Assembly: GCA_028023455.1 (NCBI GenBank)
Contig: JAQFVV010000183.1
Location: forward strand, 620,001 to 684,000
Length of the DNA: 64,000 bases
Direction: 5' to 3'
DNA from: Epiperipatus broadwayi
Lineage: Eukaryota; Onychophora; Udeonychophora; Euonychophora; Peripatidae
Shown here: one piece after another, positions 47,520-59,469 of the stretch
Layout of the letters: each line of letters opens with the position of its first letter
Position numbering within the stretch: the first letter of the stretch is position 1
Translations under genes and position numbers: made by a program
Notes under the pieces: generated by a model
What the model was told of the DNA's origin: nothing
Databases searched by the model: none
The model's input: only the letters and a program-made list of their open reading frames with translations

Positions 47520-49560
47520 GTACTTTTTCTCTCTATTCGATATTTTTGTATTTTCCCAATTGAACGTATTTTCATTGGTATATAGATAGTCTACTACTTT
47601 AGATACATATGTTTTGTCTCTTTTAATCATCAGTTTGTGATTTTGAAATCACTTTTCAATCAGTTAATTGATGTCACAAGTATACATTCTTCCACATTCA
47701 CATGTTATTCATAGATGTAGCTCTTGCTTTTCAGCATTTCAAATTTAGGCTATGTCAACATTAGAATGCTCTGGAAAGCTGTTCTGACATTATAATGATT
47801 TCAGATTTCCCCAATTTGTCTGCCATTTTTGCTACGTATGGTCACACTACAGTACCAATAAATGTTTTGTTTTATTTTGATGGTTCTTTTTGTTGTCTAT
47901 TTAAGTTTTTCTTAATTACAGTTGATGGATACTCATTTTTGTAAGAGTTTGTTCTATATAGATCTTTTTTTTCAAATCACAAGTTTCTGAACAGACTTCT
48001 ATTGCTCTGTTCCATAGTGATAGCATAACAACATGTTTTGTGTTCCTGGCGTAATTGTATGTATATGCTAAGTATTTTTCTGTATATGTGGGTTTTCTGT
48101 AAACTGTAGTTTTGATTTTGCCATGAGAGAGTCTTTTCAGAAGAACATCTAAGAATATCAAATTTTGTTCTTGGTCTGACTCTGTTGTGAATTAAATTGA
48201 AGGGGATATGTTGTTGATGTGTTTCCAGAAAGTTTGTAATAGTGCTTCACCACAAAGCTGTACAACAAATTTATCATCAAAATAGTGGATATGGGGTAGT
48301 CTTTATGGCTGTGGTTGTGCAGTTTCAAGTTCTTCCATGTAAATATTACTAATCAGGTGTGACAGTGGTGAGACTATAGCCAATACTTGATTTTGTTGGA
48401 AGAGTTCTATGTAATTACTGAAAATAGGTTATGCAGAATGTTAATAGTCTCATTATTCTATCAATAGGAAGAGTTGTTATGGTTTTAAGTGATTGTCACC
48501 ATTTAATCATTTCTTTACAATAGACAATGCTTCTTCACATGGAACATTTATGAATAAACTTTCCATATCAAAGCTTACTATTATGTCAGTTCTTTCAATT
48601 TTCATGTTCTTGATTAATTCTACAAAAATGTCTAGAATATTTGACAAAGAACTGGGTTTTTTTTATGCCAAAGGACTAAAAACTTTTTGAGAAAAAATCT
48701 TGACACATTTTGGCAAAGTGAATTTCTAGAACATAGACTTTATGAATTTTAGGTAGACCATAAAGATGAAGAATTTTGCTGAAATGTGATGTTAATTTAT
48801 TTTTTTCTGGATCACTGAAGTATCTGTGATGCTTTCTGAGTAATGTAACCTTGTTTCTGTACTCATTATCAAATTTTTTCCCCATTTTTCTTTATTGGTC
48901 TACTGTGAGCAGTTTCTTTATTTGGGTTATAATCAGTTGTATCCATTACAACTGTTGCATTGTCTTTATTAGCAGGGAAAATCATTATAGCTTTATCTAC
49001 TTTGAGATATTTAATTGTTTTCCTCTCATCATAGGATATGTTTATTTTCAAATTTTGTTGCATCTTGAGGGTTCTTTTTATTCTCCAGTATAATTCTGCT
49101 TTTTCTATAGTGACTTCCTCAACGGCTGTTATTATATATCTAATAAAGGAATATTAGATGGTGTGATGGAAAAGTTTAATTCTTTTTCAAGAAGAGAAAT
49201 CTCAGCATCAGTTAGATGTTTCAAACTGTGGTTTTTAACAGATGAAACTGGTACTCTACTTGGTATATTATGATTTTTGATATGCCCATCTAGGTTTGCA
49301 GGGTTTTTCTTTTGGCATTTTTTTATTTTTCCATGTAATGTAGAATGTGTTTGTCTTACTGCTTGAAAAATCTTGTGAAGTTTTCAACAGTAATTTTATT
49401 TTGTAGAAAATATTCTACATTATTAATGGAATATAAGGTTTAATACTTGGAAAACCTATGAGCATTTATTGTTTCTCTTAATAGAGCTTTACTTTCTCTC
49501 TGAGTAATTTTCAGCTCTCTGGGAGTGAATTGGAGGTTTTAGTTGCAAACTATTAGGAAT
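47520..49560 (-). pseudogene. Penelope-like RT and GIY-YIG endonuclease, broken
   Basis: Recognisable blocks in order on the minus strand: ATVVMDTTDYN (about 48940), HLYGLPKIHK (about 48755), ISNIYMEELE (about 48340), YFDDKFVVQLCGEA (about 48285, the catalytic YxDD block), MIFLDVLLKRLSHGKIKTTV and YRKPTYTEKYLAYTYN (about 48160-48060). A degraded endonuclease follows: CECGRMYTCDI (about 47690) then YLYTNENTFNWENTKI (about 47580). The family combines these domains in one protein that cuts and reverse-transcribes at the target. At least three frame breaks separate the blocks, so no functional enzyme is made. The RT catalytic aspartates are still present. Confidence 0.85.
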
Positions 49561-49804
49561 TATTCTTTCAGATTTATATTTACATAAAAAGTTAATACTT
49601 ATATAAGGCTAAAACCTTAGTACATGCACCTTGAGTGCTTAATTTTTTAGCAAGAGAGATCTCTACCGATCATAATGTGAGATTAAATGATTTTCTACTA
49701 TGACCATCTTTAGACATAATTTTTCACAATGTCTCAAGTTTGATATAGTATCAGGTCCATTCCAAATACTTAGTGTTTTCCTCAAGGTATGTGAGTATGA
49801 TATT

Positions 49805-50180
49805 TCAGTTGTATTTATATATTGAACTATTTCTATAATCTAATATAAGTATTGTCATTTTTTAGACAATTTCACTTTATTTAAATATTTCAAATACATT
49901 CAGCTATTAATAATAGCACACAGGTTAGTATATGCACAATGTTCCAAGACTTATTATTCTTCTCTGTTTTTCAGATGTTTCTGGCCTGACCAATAACATT
50001 ACTAGCATAGGAATTGAACCTGGACTTTTATATTCTTAAATATTGAATTTTAAGGTAATTCTCTAATCAACTGTGTCATCATCCAAAGGCCAACAGTCAG
50101 TATAAATTTTATACATGTATGTATGACATTCCTCCTGATTTCACCACGTTGTCCTGAGAGCAAAGTTGATTAGTGATTAA
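49805..50180 (-). repeat. Penelope long direct repeat, right copy
   Basis: Counterpart of 47095-47437. Its tRNA-like block (about 50080-50010, minus) is more worn, with box B reading GGTTCAATTCC. Confidence 0.6.
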
Positions 50181-50399
50181 TAATTGGAAGATTTAAATTA
50201 AGTTTAATTTTCTAAAAATATTCATACTTAATATTAGATGATAGAAATAATTCAGTATATAAATGCAAATATATATCACTCTTTTTCATTTTTGTTAAAA
50301 TACTGTTACTTGGACAACATTCTTTTATTGACACTTATTTTAATAAAGTTTTATAAATTTTAGTTATGTCTTCGTTTATTTATATAATCCATAATAGTG

Positions 50400-53300
50400 A
50401 TATTAGCGATTAAGCCAATGCACATGCACTTTAAAGATAAATTATAAATGAATACTCTCATTTTTCCCAACACAAGATATAGTATTTTAGAAAGGATGGA
50501 ATGAATCCACCCATCCTTTTGACCCAAACATTTATGTATGGGCAAATCTTAAGCATATGAAAATGAGAGCGTGAAGGTGTTAAACAATTGCTTTAAATTA
50601 CATTTATGTTTGAAAAAATGATGCTTGTGAAAGCTATGCAATTTACGACATGTCATTCTTTAGTTGAAATTAAACATATGTAATAAAAAAAATTTGTATA
50701 CATTTATATTCTGCTTAGTGCTTGGCCTTTACACAAGGATTCACAATAGTGATTATCATCAATTTGTATCCATTATTTTGATTTAATCGATTATTCACTA
50801 CAATGATCTTAAAAAAAATTTTCACATTTTTGTTCATGGCCATTTTTAAAAATGGCAACCATTTTGTAAAACTGATGACATCATAGAATAGTTTTTAAAG
50901 CAAAATAATGATTTTTATGCTGAAATTGTATTGTGTACAGATTTTATTCATAATACACAATACTACAGTGCTATATACAATATTTCGATTATAAACTTAA
51001 AATATTATTAATGGATGTACTCTCTAGTATTTTATTTAATTTTCATCCAGCATCTTTGCAAGACAGTGAATACTTTGTTAATGACATATGCAAAGTAAAG
51101 AATTTCATTAATTCACAATCATATTTTGATGACTTACAACTAGCAAATATATTAATACAGTATTAAATTTTTAAATGTGTACATTGATTTAAAAACTATA
51201 TACTGTATTATTCAGTTTTGGGGATGAAAATTCTTATAAACATCATACATCTTGCAGCAAAAATTACAATCATACTGTAATTTAATTATCATAATTGGTT
51301 GTTTTTTTAAAAAATGATTCCATAAATTATGCAAGAACTTATATGATAAAAAATTACTAAATTTAAAATAATACTTAATCTACTTGCTTGATATTAAAAC
51401 ATGTCATAAATTGTTTCAGAAGAGTGGATGTTATATAAAAATATGAAAAAAAAATTGAAAATTTCATTCAGCATAAAACAAAATAAATTTTGTTCATGTA
51501 TTATTAATATTTAATTTTACATTGTCTATAGTGTAATATATTAGCTAAATGCATTTGCAGTTTAAAAACTGTGAGCATAATTTCATGCAAGTAATTTCTA
51601 ATTCATTTCAAAGAAAATGGTTACCACACATTATAAAATGTGACATTTCATGGTTAAAAATAATGCCAACAAAGTGTATTTGTAGATAAATTGCTCTTCA
51701 TTTAGATCTGCATTGTAAAAAGACTTAATATTGATTACAATATGCAAATACAGAATGCATTAGATCCTTCTTTTAATGTGTTAGAATTTATATTTTTCAA
51801 ATTAATTGCATGGTTACAATTCTGTAGTGTACCTTTCTATAATTTGGCTATTCTTACACTGTTAATAAACTACCAGTTTTTGTAGTCACAACAGTACAAT
51901 TAAGTGAGATATCATTAAATATTACTAATACATACTGGTTAGCTCTGCATGATGTAAATCAATAGCACAAGAAAATGTGTAAATAAACATCAAATTAAAC
52001 ACGTTTTATATTCTAAATAATAAATAAATAATTTTAACTGAATTTTGCATAATGTTCTGATCACGAGAAAGTTTACTCAAAGTGTTGATTTTGCTGCTAA
52101 TTTTATGATTTAAAGAATGCTGGGATAACTAATCAATCAGCTGATAAAAGTAAGGTGTACACATGATTTATTGTTCTGCTTTAATTCCTACTGAGTGAAT
52201 TTTTTTTTAACAAAATGTTTATCCCTTGAAATGATTGATTAACATTTTGGAACTGCCCACTACCAAGAAAAATGCAGTCCCCTACTTTCAAAAGACAGTA
52301 ATAGACCGGAATAACTATCAATTAGAAGTTTATGCAAATATATTATTCTGAAAATAAACCAAATCCTATAAAAATGATGACTTATTAACTTCTGGATACA
52401 AACATTTTCTTGTAAATTATAGCAAACCTTTCGTTTATATTTTGTAAGACATAAAAAACTTCAGTCTACCTTAATGATTGTAGGAAACAAACTTTTTTTA
52501 TTGCAATAAATGTATATTTCTGAAAATATAATTGTTGCAACATCATTTCTCACAAAAAAATGTGTTCATTTATTTCCAGTAAATAAAGTTATAGGTCGCT
52601 ATTTTGTACGAAATAGGATTAGTCCATGTCATTTTTTCAAATAATTCAATTCACTTCAAAAACATGAATACATGTTTGTTTATTTCTACTAAATAAAGTT
52701 ATAGGTTGCCATTTTGTATTAAATAAAGTTACTTGTCATCATTTATGAAAATTGATGGATTAAGTTTGTCAGATTCTATGCAGGCATTATTTTGTGAGAT
52801 CGTAAGATTTGAAAGTTATCATAGGACTAACATGTTTGTGATATTTTACATCAAATCTAACCTCTAAGTACAACATTGTTTTTTTAATTCTAAATAATAT
52901 CATACACATAATATAAGAATATGAATTTTAAAATATGAGCTTTTTTTACACTGCAATATTTAACAATTTTACAGAAGAATACATAAAATTGTCATCTGTG
53001 AGCTTATTTTCCTTTTCTCCATCCATTTTTCTGTGTGTTTGTACAGTGAAATACTTTTTTTATAATCATACCAGAATTTTTTTTATGTTAATAGCTGCAT
53101 ATCTTTTCAATTAGAATATTAAATTTAAAAATGTCTTTAAGCCCTTCAAAAAAAGTGATCACTATCCTATTTGATATTTTAGGCAGTGCAATGATGCTGC
53201 AATCGCTACATTTCTACATTGTTTTAAAGCATGTTATATATTAAATTACAGTGTGCAACAGGCTGCAGTGATTCTGTCTATGAAGCTTCCATTGTTAATG

Positions 53301-53570
53301 CATTAATTTTAAAAAAAATCCAAAGGTGTCAGCACTATACACATCTTTATGGACCATTATGTCTGATTGACAGCACATTCTATTGTTCTGAAAAATCTGG
53401 TAATTTGTGATTGGCTGATGCTTTAGCTTATGTTACCCTGCAGTTAAATGCCACAAAAATATGCTTTTCAGTAATTGTTAAGGATTATGACACAATATTT
53501 TTGTAAAAGATTTATTATTAAATCAAAAACTATGTCATTAGGGGGAGGATTGTCTTTTAAAACATTTATT
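50400..53570 (-). other. AT-rich region, possible long 3' UTR
   Basis: No TE, microsatellite or open frame of note. The sequence is unusually free of the simple repeats and inverted repeats found elsewhere. If the exon at 53571-53649 is real, this would be its 3' untranslated region on the minus strand. An imperfect direct repeat (AAATAAAGTTATAGGT) lies at 52580 and 52690. Confidence 0.3.
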
Positions 53571-53649
53571 TTTTAAAAAGACTGCTCTTAGAAAGTACAG
53601 AATGTAGGTTATGAGAACCGGAAATAGCCACAGGAACAGTCATTACAGG
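53571..53649 (-). CDS. Candidate terminal coding exon
   Basis: On the minus strand a good acceptor (TGATTTTCTTTTTAG, exon start 53649) is followed by an open frame to TAA near 53571. The frame encodes PVMTVPVAISGSHNLHSVLS then KSSLFKK. A second frame from the same acceptor reads CNDCSCGYFRFS and stops at 53609. GC content is above the flanks. No family is recognised. The evidence is only splice signal, composition and the quiet downstream region. Confidence 0.3.
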
Positions 53650-54594
53650 CTAAAAAGAAAATCATTTTTGTAAAAATTGTAAGTAAAATATTTTAATAAC
53701 AATTAACAATTTATTAACTTTTAGATTTTTTTTTCTGATGATAACTAATTCTAAATATACCATTTTTTAATAACAAAAAATTCCAATATCTAATATTTTG
53801 TTCTTCAAACTTTTTGAATACATATTGTGAAGCCAATAATGATGTGTTCCTTTGTTATTGGTAAGGTTTTCAGTTAGATACTTATTTTCACAATTTAAAA
53901 ATATTAATTTAAATATTTTTATCACAATAATTAGTAGGCTTAAATATTTATAATGTAATATATAGATTACATGTATAATATTTGCAAAAAAAAATTAACT
54001 GTACACAAAAAAAATCAAACATGGAATCATATTAAAAATAACAATTGCTAGATTCTATTCAATGATTTGCAAGTGGAAGTGACAGTGATGTAGTTTCAAT
54101 CAATGAATGAGACCTTATAATATTTTGTATGAAGAATAAATCAAAGAAGCATGTGAACCATTCATTTTATATTCTTTCTATATAGATCATAAGCCATCAA
54201 TACTTGGTGTATTTCTCCAAAGAATTTATAATCATTAAAAAATTTAAAAGACAATGACAGACCTTTACAATGAACAATAGATGCTCAGAAAATTGGATGA
54301 TGATAAATGCCAAATGAATGGATTATAAGAAAGCATGATTTTAAAGTATGTTCTTTTTACATATATTTAAGTTACATTATCTTGCATACATCCATATTTT
54401 ATGTGCATATCTGAATAATACACATAAAGCATAGTTTACATGCATGTATATCATATATTAGACTTTTAAAAGAACTACTATATATACTAGGTTAGGTCCA
54501 CAGGAATGAGCTCATTTTTTCTCCCTTATGGTCTTTTTGCTTTACAATAGTTTTGGGGAACCAGTTGTTTTCATTAAGCAGAGGAAGGTGTATC

Positions 54595-55225
54595 ATCTAT
54601 GCACACACATACATGCAAATTCAAAAAAAAAATATTATTGAATCATTGCACTTCCCTTTTAACCAATTATTATTATAAATTTTAAAACCACAATCCATAA
54701 CAGGTTACTATATCATCTAAGTGCTACTGACCACCTTTTTAAGCTCCTATTTCTAGCACTGCAATATATATATATAATATAAATAAAATGTCTGTTAATT
54801 AAAACAAAATTATAATCATAATAAAAATAAAAAATATAACGGTAATAAACTATTATAAATAGTCTTTCAATCTGCAGAAGTACTTTCCTTAATTTCTTAA
54901 ACCTGCCTCCACCACCATTAAATTCAAAAAACAAAGCAGAAGCAAATGTCATCAATTCAAATCCCATATTTTAATGTTAGCAGCTTGTCTATTTATTAAA
55001 TGCATTTTATTCCTATTTATAAAAAAATGCCTCCTTAATTTTTCTTTTATTATGGTTTCTCTCTTCACAAGAATTTTCACACTTCAATATCAAATTTAAA
55101 TTTATATTTACATGTTTTTTCATCACCCCCCAAAAAACTGAAGCAGTCATTAAGTCAACATTATTCTTACTTTTTACAAGCTTATATAACACTTCATGCT
55201 CCCTTAATCTCTTTTCCATACTGCA
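54595..55225 (-). pseudogene. Penelope GIY-YIG endonuclease fragment and 3' region
   Basis: The minus strand at 55219-55013 encodes EKRLREHEVLYKLVKSKNN and ERNHNKRKIKEAFF, the C-terminal part of a Penelope-type GIY-YIG domain also found at 56402, 56976 and 57380. It is followed by a non-coding tail whose last part (54770-54595) matches the right end of repeat R1 at 36730-36890. No RT domain is attached. Confidence 0.65.
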
Positions 55226-56075
55226 CCTCGATTCATCTATACTATTTACAATATCTGTAGTTAATCTTAGATATACTAACCAAGATCAGCATTTTATAAA
55301 ATATTCTATATAGATGCAATTTTAAAGAAAATGATTTGCATATGATATTCTACAAGGATGGAGAAGAGAATGTATAAGCGAAGAATTTTAATGATGGACT
55401 AAGCTGAGTTTTGGTAACTCAAGGCACAAAATCGATCGATATTTCAATTTTAATTTAAGTCATATTTTTAATTCAAATTTTCAAATGCATTTGAAAAAAA
55501 ATAATTTTTTTTAAAAGTTATTACTAATATTTTATGATTGTTAATTAATATATAATTAAGTTGCACGTATTATCATCAACAATGGAAATGTAATACCAAA
55601 CTTGAATTAGCATTTTATGCAAATCATTTGTACAGAATATTTTTAGAAGCCACTGTCTATATTAAATGAATCAAAACTACATATAAATTCTATAATTATT
55701 GATTTTATATTTTTTAATATTAATATTATAAATTTAACATCAATTTCAGATTATATACACACATGTAATAAACATTAATTGTAATTCTAGAATATATGTA
55801 AATAAAAAATAGATGCATTTTAGAATGCTGCTGCATTTATAAGATTTACGATCGGTACGTTTTATTCATTAAAAAAATAGATTACTCTCACTATACATTT
55901 GGTTTGAATAGAGTAACTAGACCCCAAGCATAGTAGAAATTTAAACAACTTTCAATCAAACCAAAATCTTTCATTGTATATTTATACAGACATATCTTAA
56001 AGTTTGGTGTTTACAATATACTAGTATTCATTTATTATATATATATAAGAAATAGTACAATATCCGTTATAGAAA

Positions 56076-56655
56076 ATATTATATATAAAAACATGAATAA
56101 TTAACGGTATAAACAATATTGTAGTTTAAATTCTTTTGAATCACTTTCGATCCTCGTAAGCTTTAACTGAATGTCAAATATTTTTAAACTTAACGTTACA
56201 TATATTTTCATAAGCTGTGTATAGCCATATTTGCAACTTACCTATTAATAACATCATCCTTATATTAATCGATCAAAATTGTCTCTTTAATTTTCCTCTT
56301 TTTATGATTCGTTTCGTCCATTAATATTTTTTATTTCATTACTATTAAATGTAAACCTTTAATAGTAAACATTTAATAGTAATGAAATAAAAATATTAAT
56401 GGAAGAAAGGAATCATAAAAAGAGGAAAATTAAAGAGGCAATTTTGATCGATAAATATAAGAATGATGTTATTAATAGGCAAGTTGCAAATACGGCCATA
56501 CACTGCTTATGGAAATATACGTAACCTTAACTTCAAAAATATTTGAAATTCAGTTAAAGCTGACAAGGATTACTACGTATTCGATAGTGCTTCAAAAGAA
56601 TTTAAACTACAATATTGTTTATACCGTTAATTATTCATGTTTTTTTATATATAAT
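56076..56655. repeat. Large inverted repeat carrying Penelope endonuclease tail
   Basis: Arms 56076-56355 and 56366-56655 are nearly identical inverses with a centre of about ten bases near 56360. The right arm on the plus strand encodes ERNHKKRKIKEAILIDKY and NDVINRQVANTAI, the end of a GIY-YIG domain, and the left arm has the same in reverse. The Penelope tail is duplicated head to head. Confidence 0.8.
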
Positions 56656-56767
56656 ACAAATAAAATGTTTGTTAATTAAAAAAACTATTGCAATAACACT
56701 AAAAATAATAAATATAATGGTAATTAAGTATTATATATAGTCTTTCAAGTCACAGAGGTAATTTTGG

Positions 56768-56897
56768 TCAATTCCTTCTGTCATTCAATTCAAAAACATA
56801 ATGGACACAAACATCATCAACTCAAAACCCTTTGGTCAATACCTACTGTCATTCAATTCAAAAACATAATGGACACAAACATCATCAACTCAAAAAC
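56768..56897 (+). repeat. Tandem duplication, two ~65-bp units
   Basis: GGTCAATTCCTTCTGTCATT and GGTCAATACCTACTGTCATT each start an otherwise almost identical unit ending in CATCATCAACTCAAAA. It lies in the tail of the next Penelope fragment. Confidence 0.85.
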
Positions 56898-56899
56898 CA

Positions 56900-57630
56900 T
56901 GAGTCCTGTATTTTAAAGTTAGCATCTTGTTTATTAATTATATTCATTTTATTTTTATTTATTAAAATTGCCTTCTTAATTTTTTTTATTATGGTTTCTC
57001 TTTTTATGAAGAATCTTAACACTTTCAATATCAAACTTAGATTTATATTTACATGTCCTTTCATGATCTAAGAAAACTGAAGCATTCATTAAGTCCCTAT
57101 TATTTTTACTTTTTACATGTTTGTATAATAATTCATGCTCCTTTAATCTTTTTTCAATACTGCACTTTGAATTCACCTGCATGTGATAACATATATCCAC
57201 AAAAAATTGGTTAAACAACATTACTTTTCTGCTTGACAGGTAAATGTGAATATTTTAGTGGATAATTCTAAAAATGTTGTACCTATCAAACAGAAAAGTA
57301 ATGTTGTTTATCAATTTTTTGTGGATATATGTTATCATATACAGGTGAATCAAAGTGCAGTATAGAAAAAAGATTAAAGGAGCATGAATTGTTATACAAG
57401 CAAGTAAAAGTAATAGTGGCTTAACGACTGCTTCAGTTTTCTTAGGTCATGAAAGGACATATAATATAAATTTAAGTTTTATATTGAAAGTGTTAAGATT
57501 CTTCAAGATGAGAGAAATTATAATAAAAGAAAAATTAAAGAGGTAATTTTAATAAATAGAAATAAAATGAATATAATTAATAGACAAACTGCTAACATTA
57601 AAATTCTGGATTTATGGAATTTGAGTTGAT
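56900..57630. pseudogene. Inverted pair of Penelope GIY-YIG fragments
   Basis: The minus strand at 57221-56976 encodes FFVDICYHMQVNSKCSIEKR, LKEHELLYKHVKSKNN and ASVFLDHERTCKYKSKFD. The plus strand from 57280 carries the same domain with more breaks (FFVDICYHIQVN, then NYNKRKIKEVILI and NIINRQTAN near 57520-57590). The two face away from a centre near 57255. No RT domain is present. Confidence 0.75.
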
Positions 57631-57737
57631 GGCAGTTGCTTCCATTATGTTTGTGAATTGAATCACAGTTGAGGAAGATTAGGGAATTAACTGAAAATAC
57701 TTGTTCAAATTAAAAGACTGTATATAATAATTAATTA

Positions 57738-57760
57738 CCAGTGTGTGTGTGTGTATATAT

Positions 57761-57796
<36 letters not shown>
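57738..57796. repeat. (TG)n(TA)n microsatellite
   Basis: GTGTGTGTGTGT followed by about 45 bases of TA-rich repeat. Confidence 0.9.
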
Positions 57797-57798
<2 letters not shown>

Positions 57799-58103
57799 AG
57801 TGTTCAGCATATCATCAAACAATCATATGAGTAATGTCTACTATCCAGATGATTTCAGATTTGGTCTAATAAAAATGTCTATATAAATATGATTTCATCA
57901 GCAAATATATTCTCAGCATTAATCCAAAACGGATCCATATTCCTAAAAAGAATCTCTATGGGAGTATACAATTTTTCTTTTTCACAGATTCAATGGAGAA
58001 TAAAATGTGTTACATTGTAATCACACTTCAAATCTCTTACTTTTATAATACTGACTGCACATATAAGTATTATATATATTACAATTAAGAATTTCAAGGC
58101 TAT

Positions 58104-58232
58104 ATAATGAAATTAAAATCTTTTTGGGTCATACCTTAGCCTTGACAAAGATAAAGATTTCAGCAAAACGTCCAGCCATTTAAACCGAGCCTAATACAAA
58201 ATATGACGGAAAAAAGATTTTAATTTCATATA
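58104..58232. repeat. Small inverted repeat, possible worn ribozyme
   Basis: ATGAAATTAAAATCTTTTT and its inverse flank about 85 bp. That interval contains TTGACAA and AAAACGTC, spaced like a hammerhead core CTGACGA and GAAACGTC with one or two changes each. The stems are not convincing. Confidence 0.25.
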
Positions 58233-59343
58233 TATAATAAAACACATTTGCATAAAGAGTTTATTATATATATATATTAATAGTAGTATTCTTGTCTCTT
58301 GTGACCACAGTTTAATCGTTGCTAAATAAAATTTGAATAGATATATGTATCATTAAAATAATCCATAATAAACGATTTAATCGATTTTGTTTTAACAATT
58401 TTTAGATAATTTTTTGATAATAGTTTTGCAATACAATTTACAAGCATCAAATTTTCTGCACTCAGATATTTGACACCATCTATTTGAGATAAATGCATTA
58501 ATGATTATTATTAATCAGTTATTGTTTTTTTCTGGATATCGAGTGTTTAATGTTAAGTAAAACATCAAGACACATCACCATAAACATTAAACACAATGGG
58601 AATAAAACAACAGAGGGTAATATATAAATAAAATAAGATCATGTTATAAAAAATATTAAAAACAAACAAAAAAAATATTTAAACATTTTTTTTTTTATGT
58701 TTAGTGATGCTAATGAGTATGGTTTTCTCTGTGAAGGTATATATAAATGTGTCACGTGATGCGTTAATATTTGGGAATATGTATTTTGTTGTGAAAAGTG
58801 TTTGTTGTTTTGATGTTAATTAACGAGTAAAAATAATATTTTTCTATTAAAACATCAAACTAGTACATCTAAATAATATGTATTTAAATAAACATTAACC
58901 AAAAACAAATTAAAAAATAAATATGGGCTTCTTAAATATTTATTTGCTTTTTATGTCATCCCAAATAATTGTTTACGTTCTTCTGGATAAGTTTTTAAAA
59001 AAAAAAAAAAACAGAAAAATATGCATGTTTAAATAAGTAAATATATATATTGCTTTATTAAAGTGACTATTAATTTAGGAAAAAAAATGAATTTATGTTA
59101 AACGTTCCTATTACTGTTATGAATATTTTAATATGTAGGTGTTTTTTTTTTTGTTTTCGTAATAAAATATTGTGATCGTTAAAAATTTATTTAAACAAGA
59201 ACATAAAATAAAGAATGAAAGCCAATTTAAACTATAAGTAGTTTTTGTTCTAATTACGAAAAGTTACTAAGTGATACTAAAAACAAAACTAGGTGATGTC
59301 TATTCTACAGTGCAAAATAACGTTCAGTTTTCAAAAGATTTAC

Positions 59344-59462
59344 CTATTTTTCGTATTTTCTTGCAGAGCGTAACAAGCTTGTACTCCATCTTGATAAACT
59401 GCTGGTCCACATATGCACTGAGTTTTAAAAGGCGGTTTTATATCCAGAAGAAGTAAGATATT
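59344..59462 (-). CDS. Candidate exon, strand uncertain
   Basis: On the minus strand, between a TTTTGTAG acceptor and an AATAG|GTAAAT donor, the frame reads LDIKPPFKTQCICGPAVYQD then GVQACYALQENTKN. It has a cysteine spacing C-x-C-x11-C that looks extracellular. On the plus strand the overlapping interval 59367-59452 has stronger splice signals (TATTTTCTTGCAG acceptor, AA|GTAAGA donor), with the frame SVTSLYSILINCWSTYALSF. Only one can be right. The sequence is clearly less AT-rich than its surroundings. No family is recognised. Confidence 0.3.
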
Positions 59463-59469
59463 CTACAAA

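Larger units (their letters stand above)
47077..50268 (-). mobile_element. Penelope-like element with flanking long direct repeats
   Basis: The insertion interrupts R1 between ATATATCATTCTTTT and ATATATCACTCTTTTT, about a 14-bp target duplication. Direct repeats of about 340-380 bp flank the coding part (47095-47437 and 49805-50180) in the manner of Penelope pLTRs. Between them the minus strand encodes a Penelope RT and a GIY-YIG endonuclease, both broken. Confidence 0.8.

Noticed and set aside
50870-50900. CTGATGA near 50875 as a hammerhead core
   Set aside because: The following bases give no stem II or GAAA, and no stem I pairing exists.
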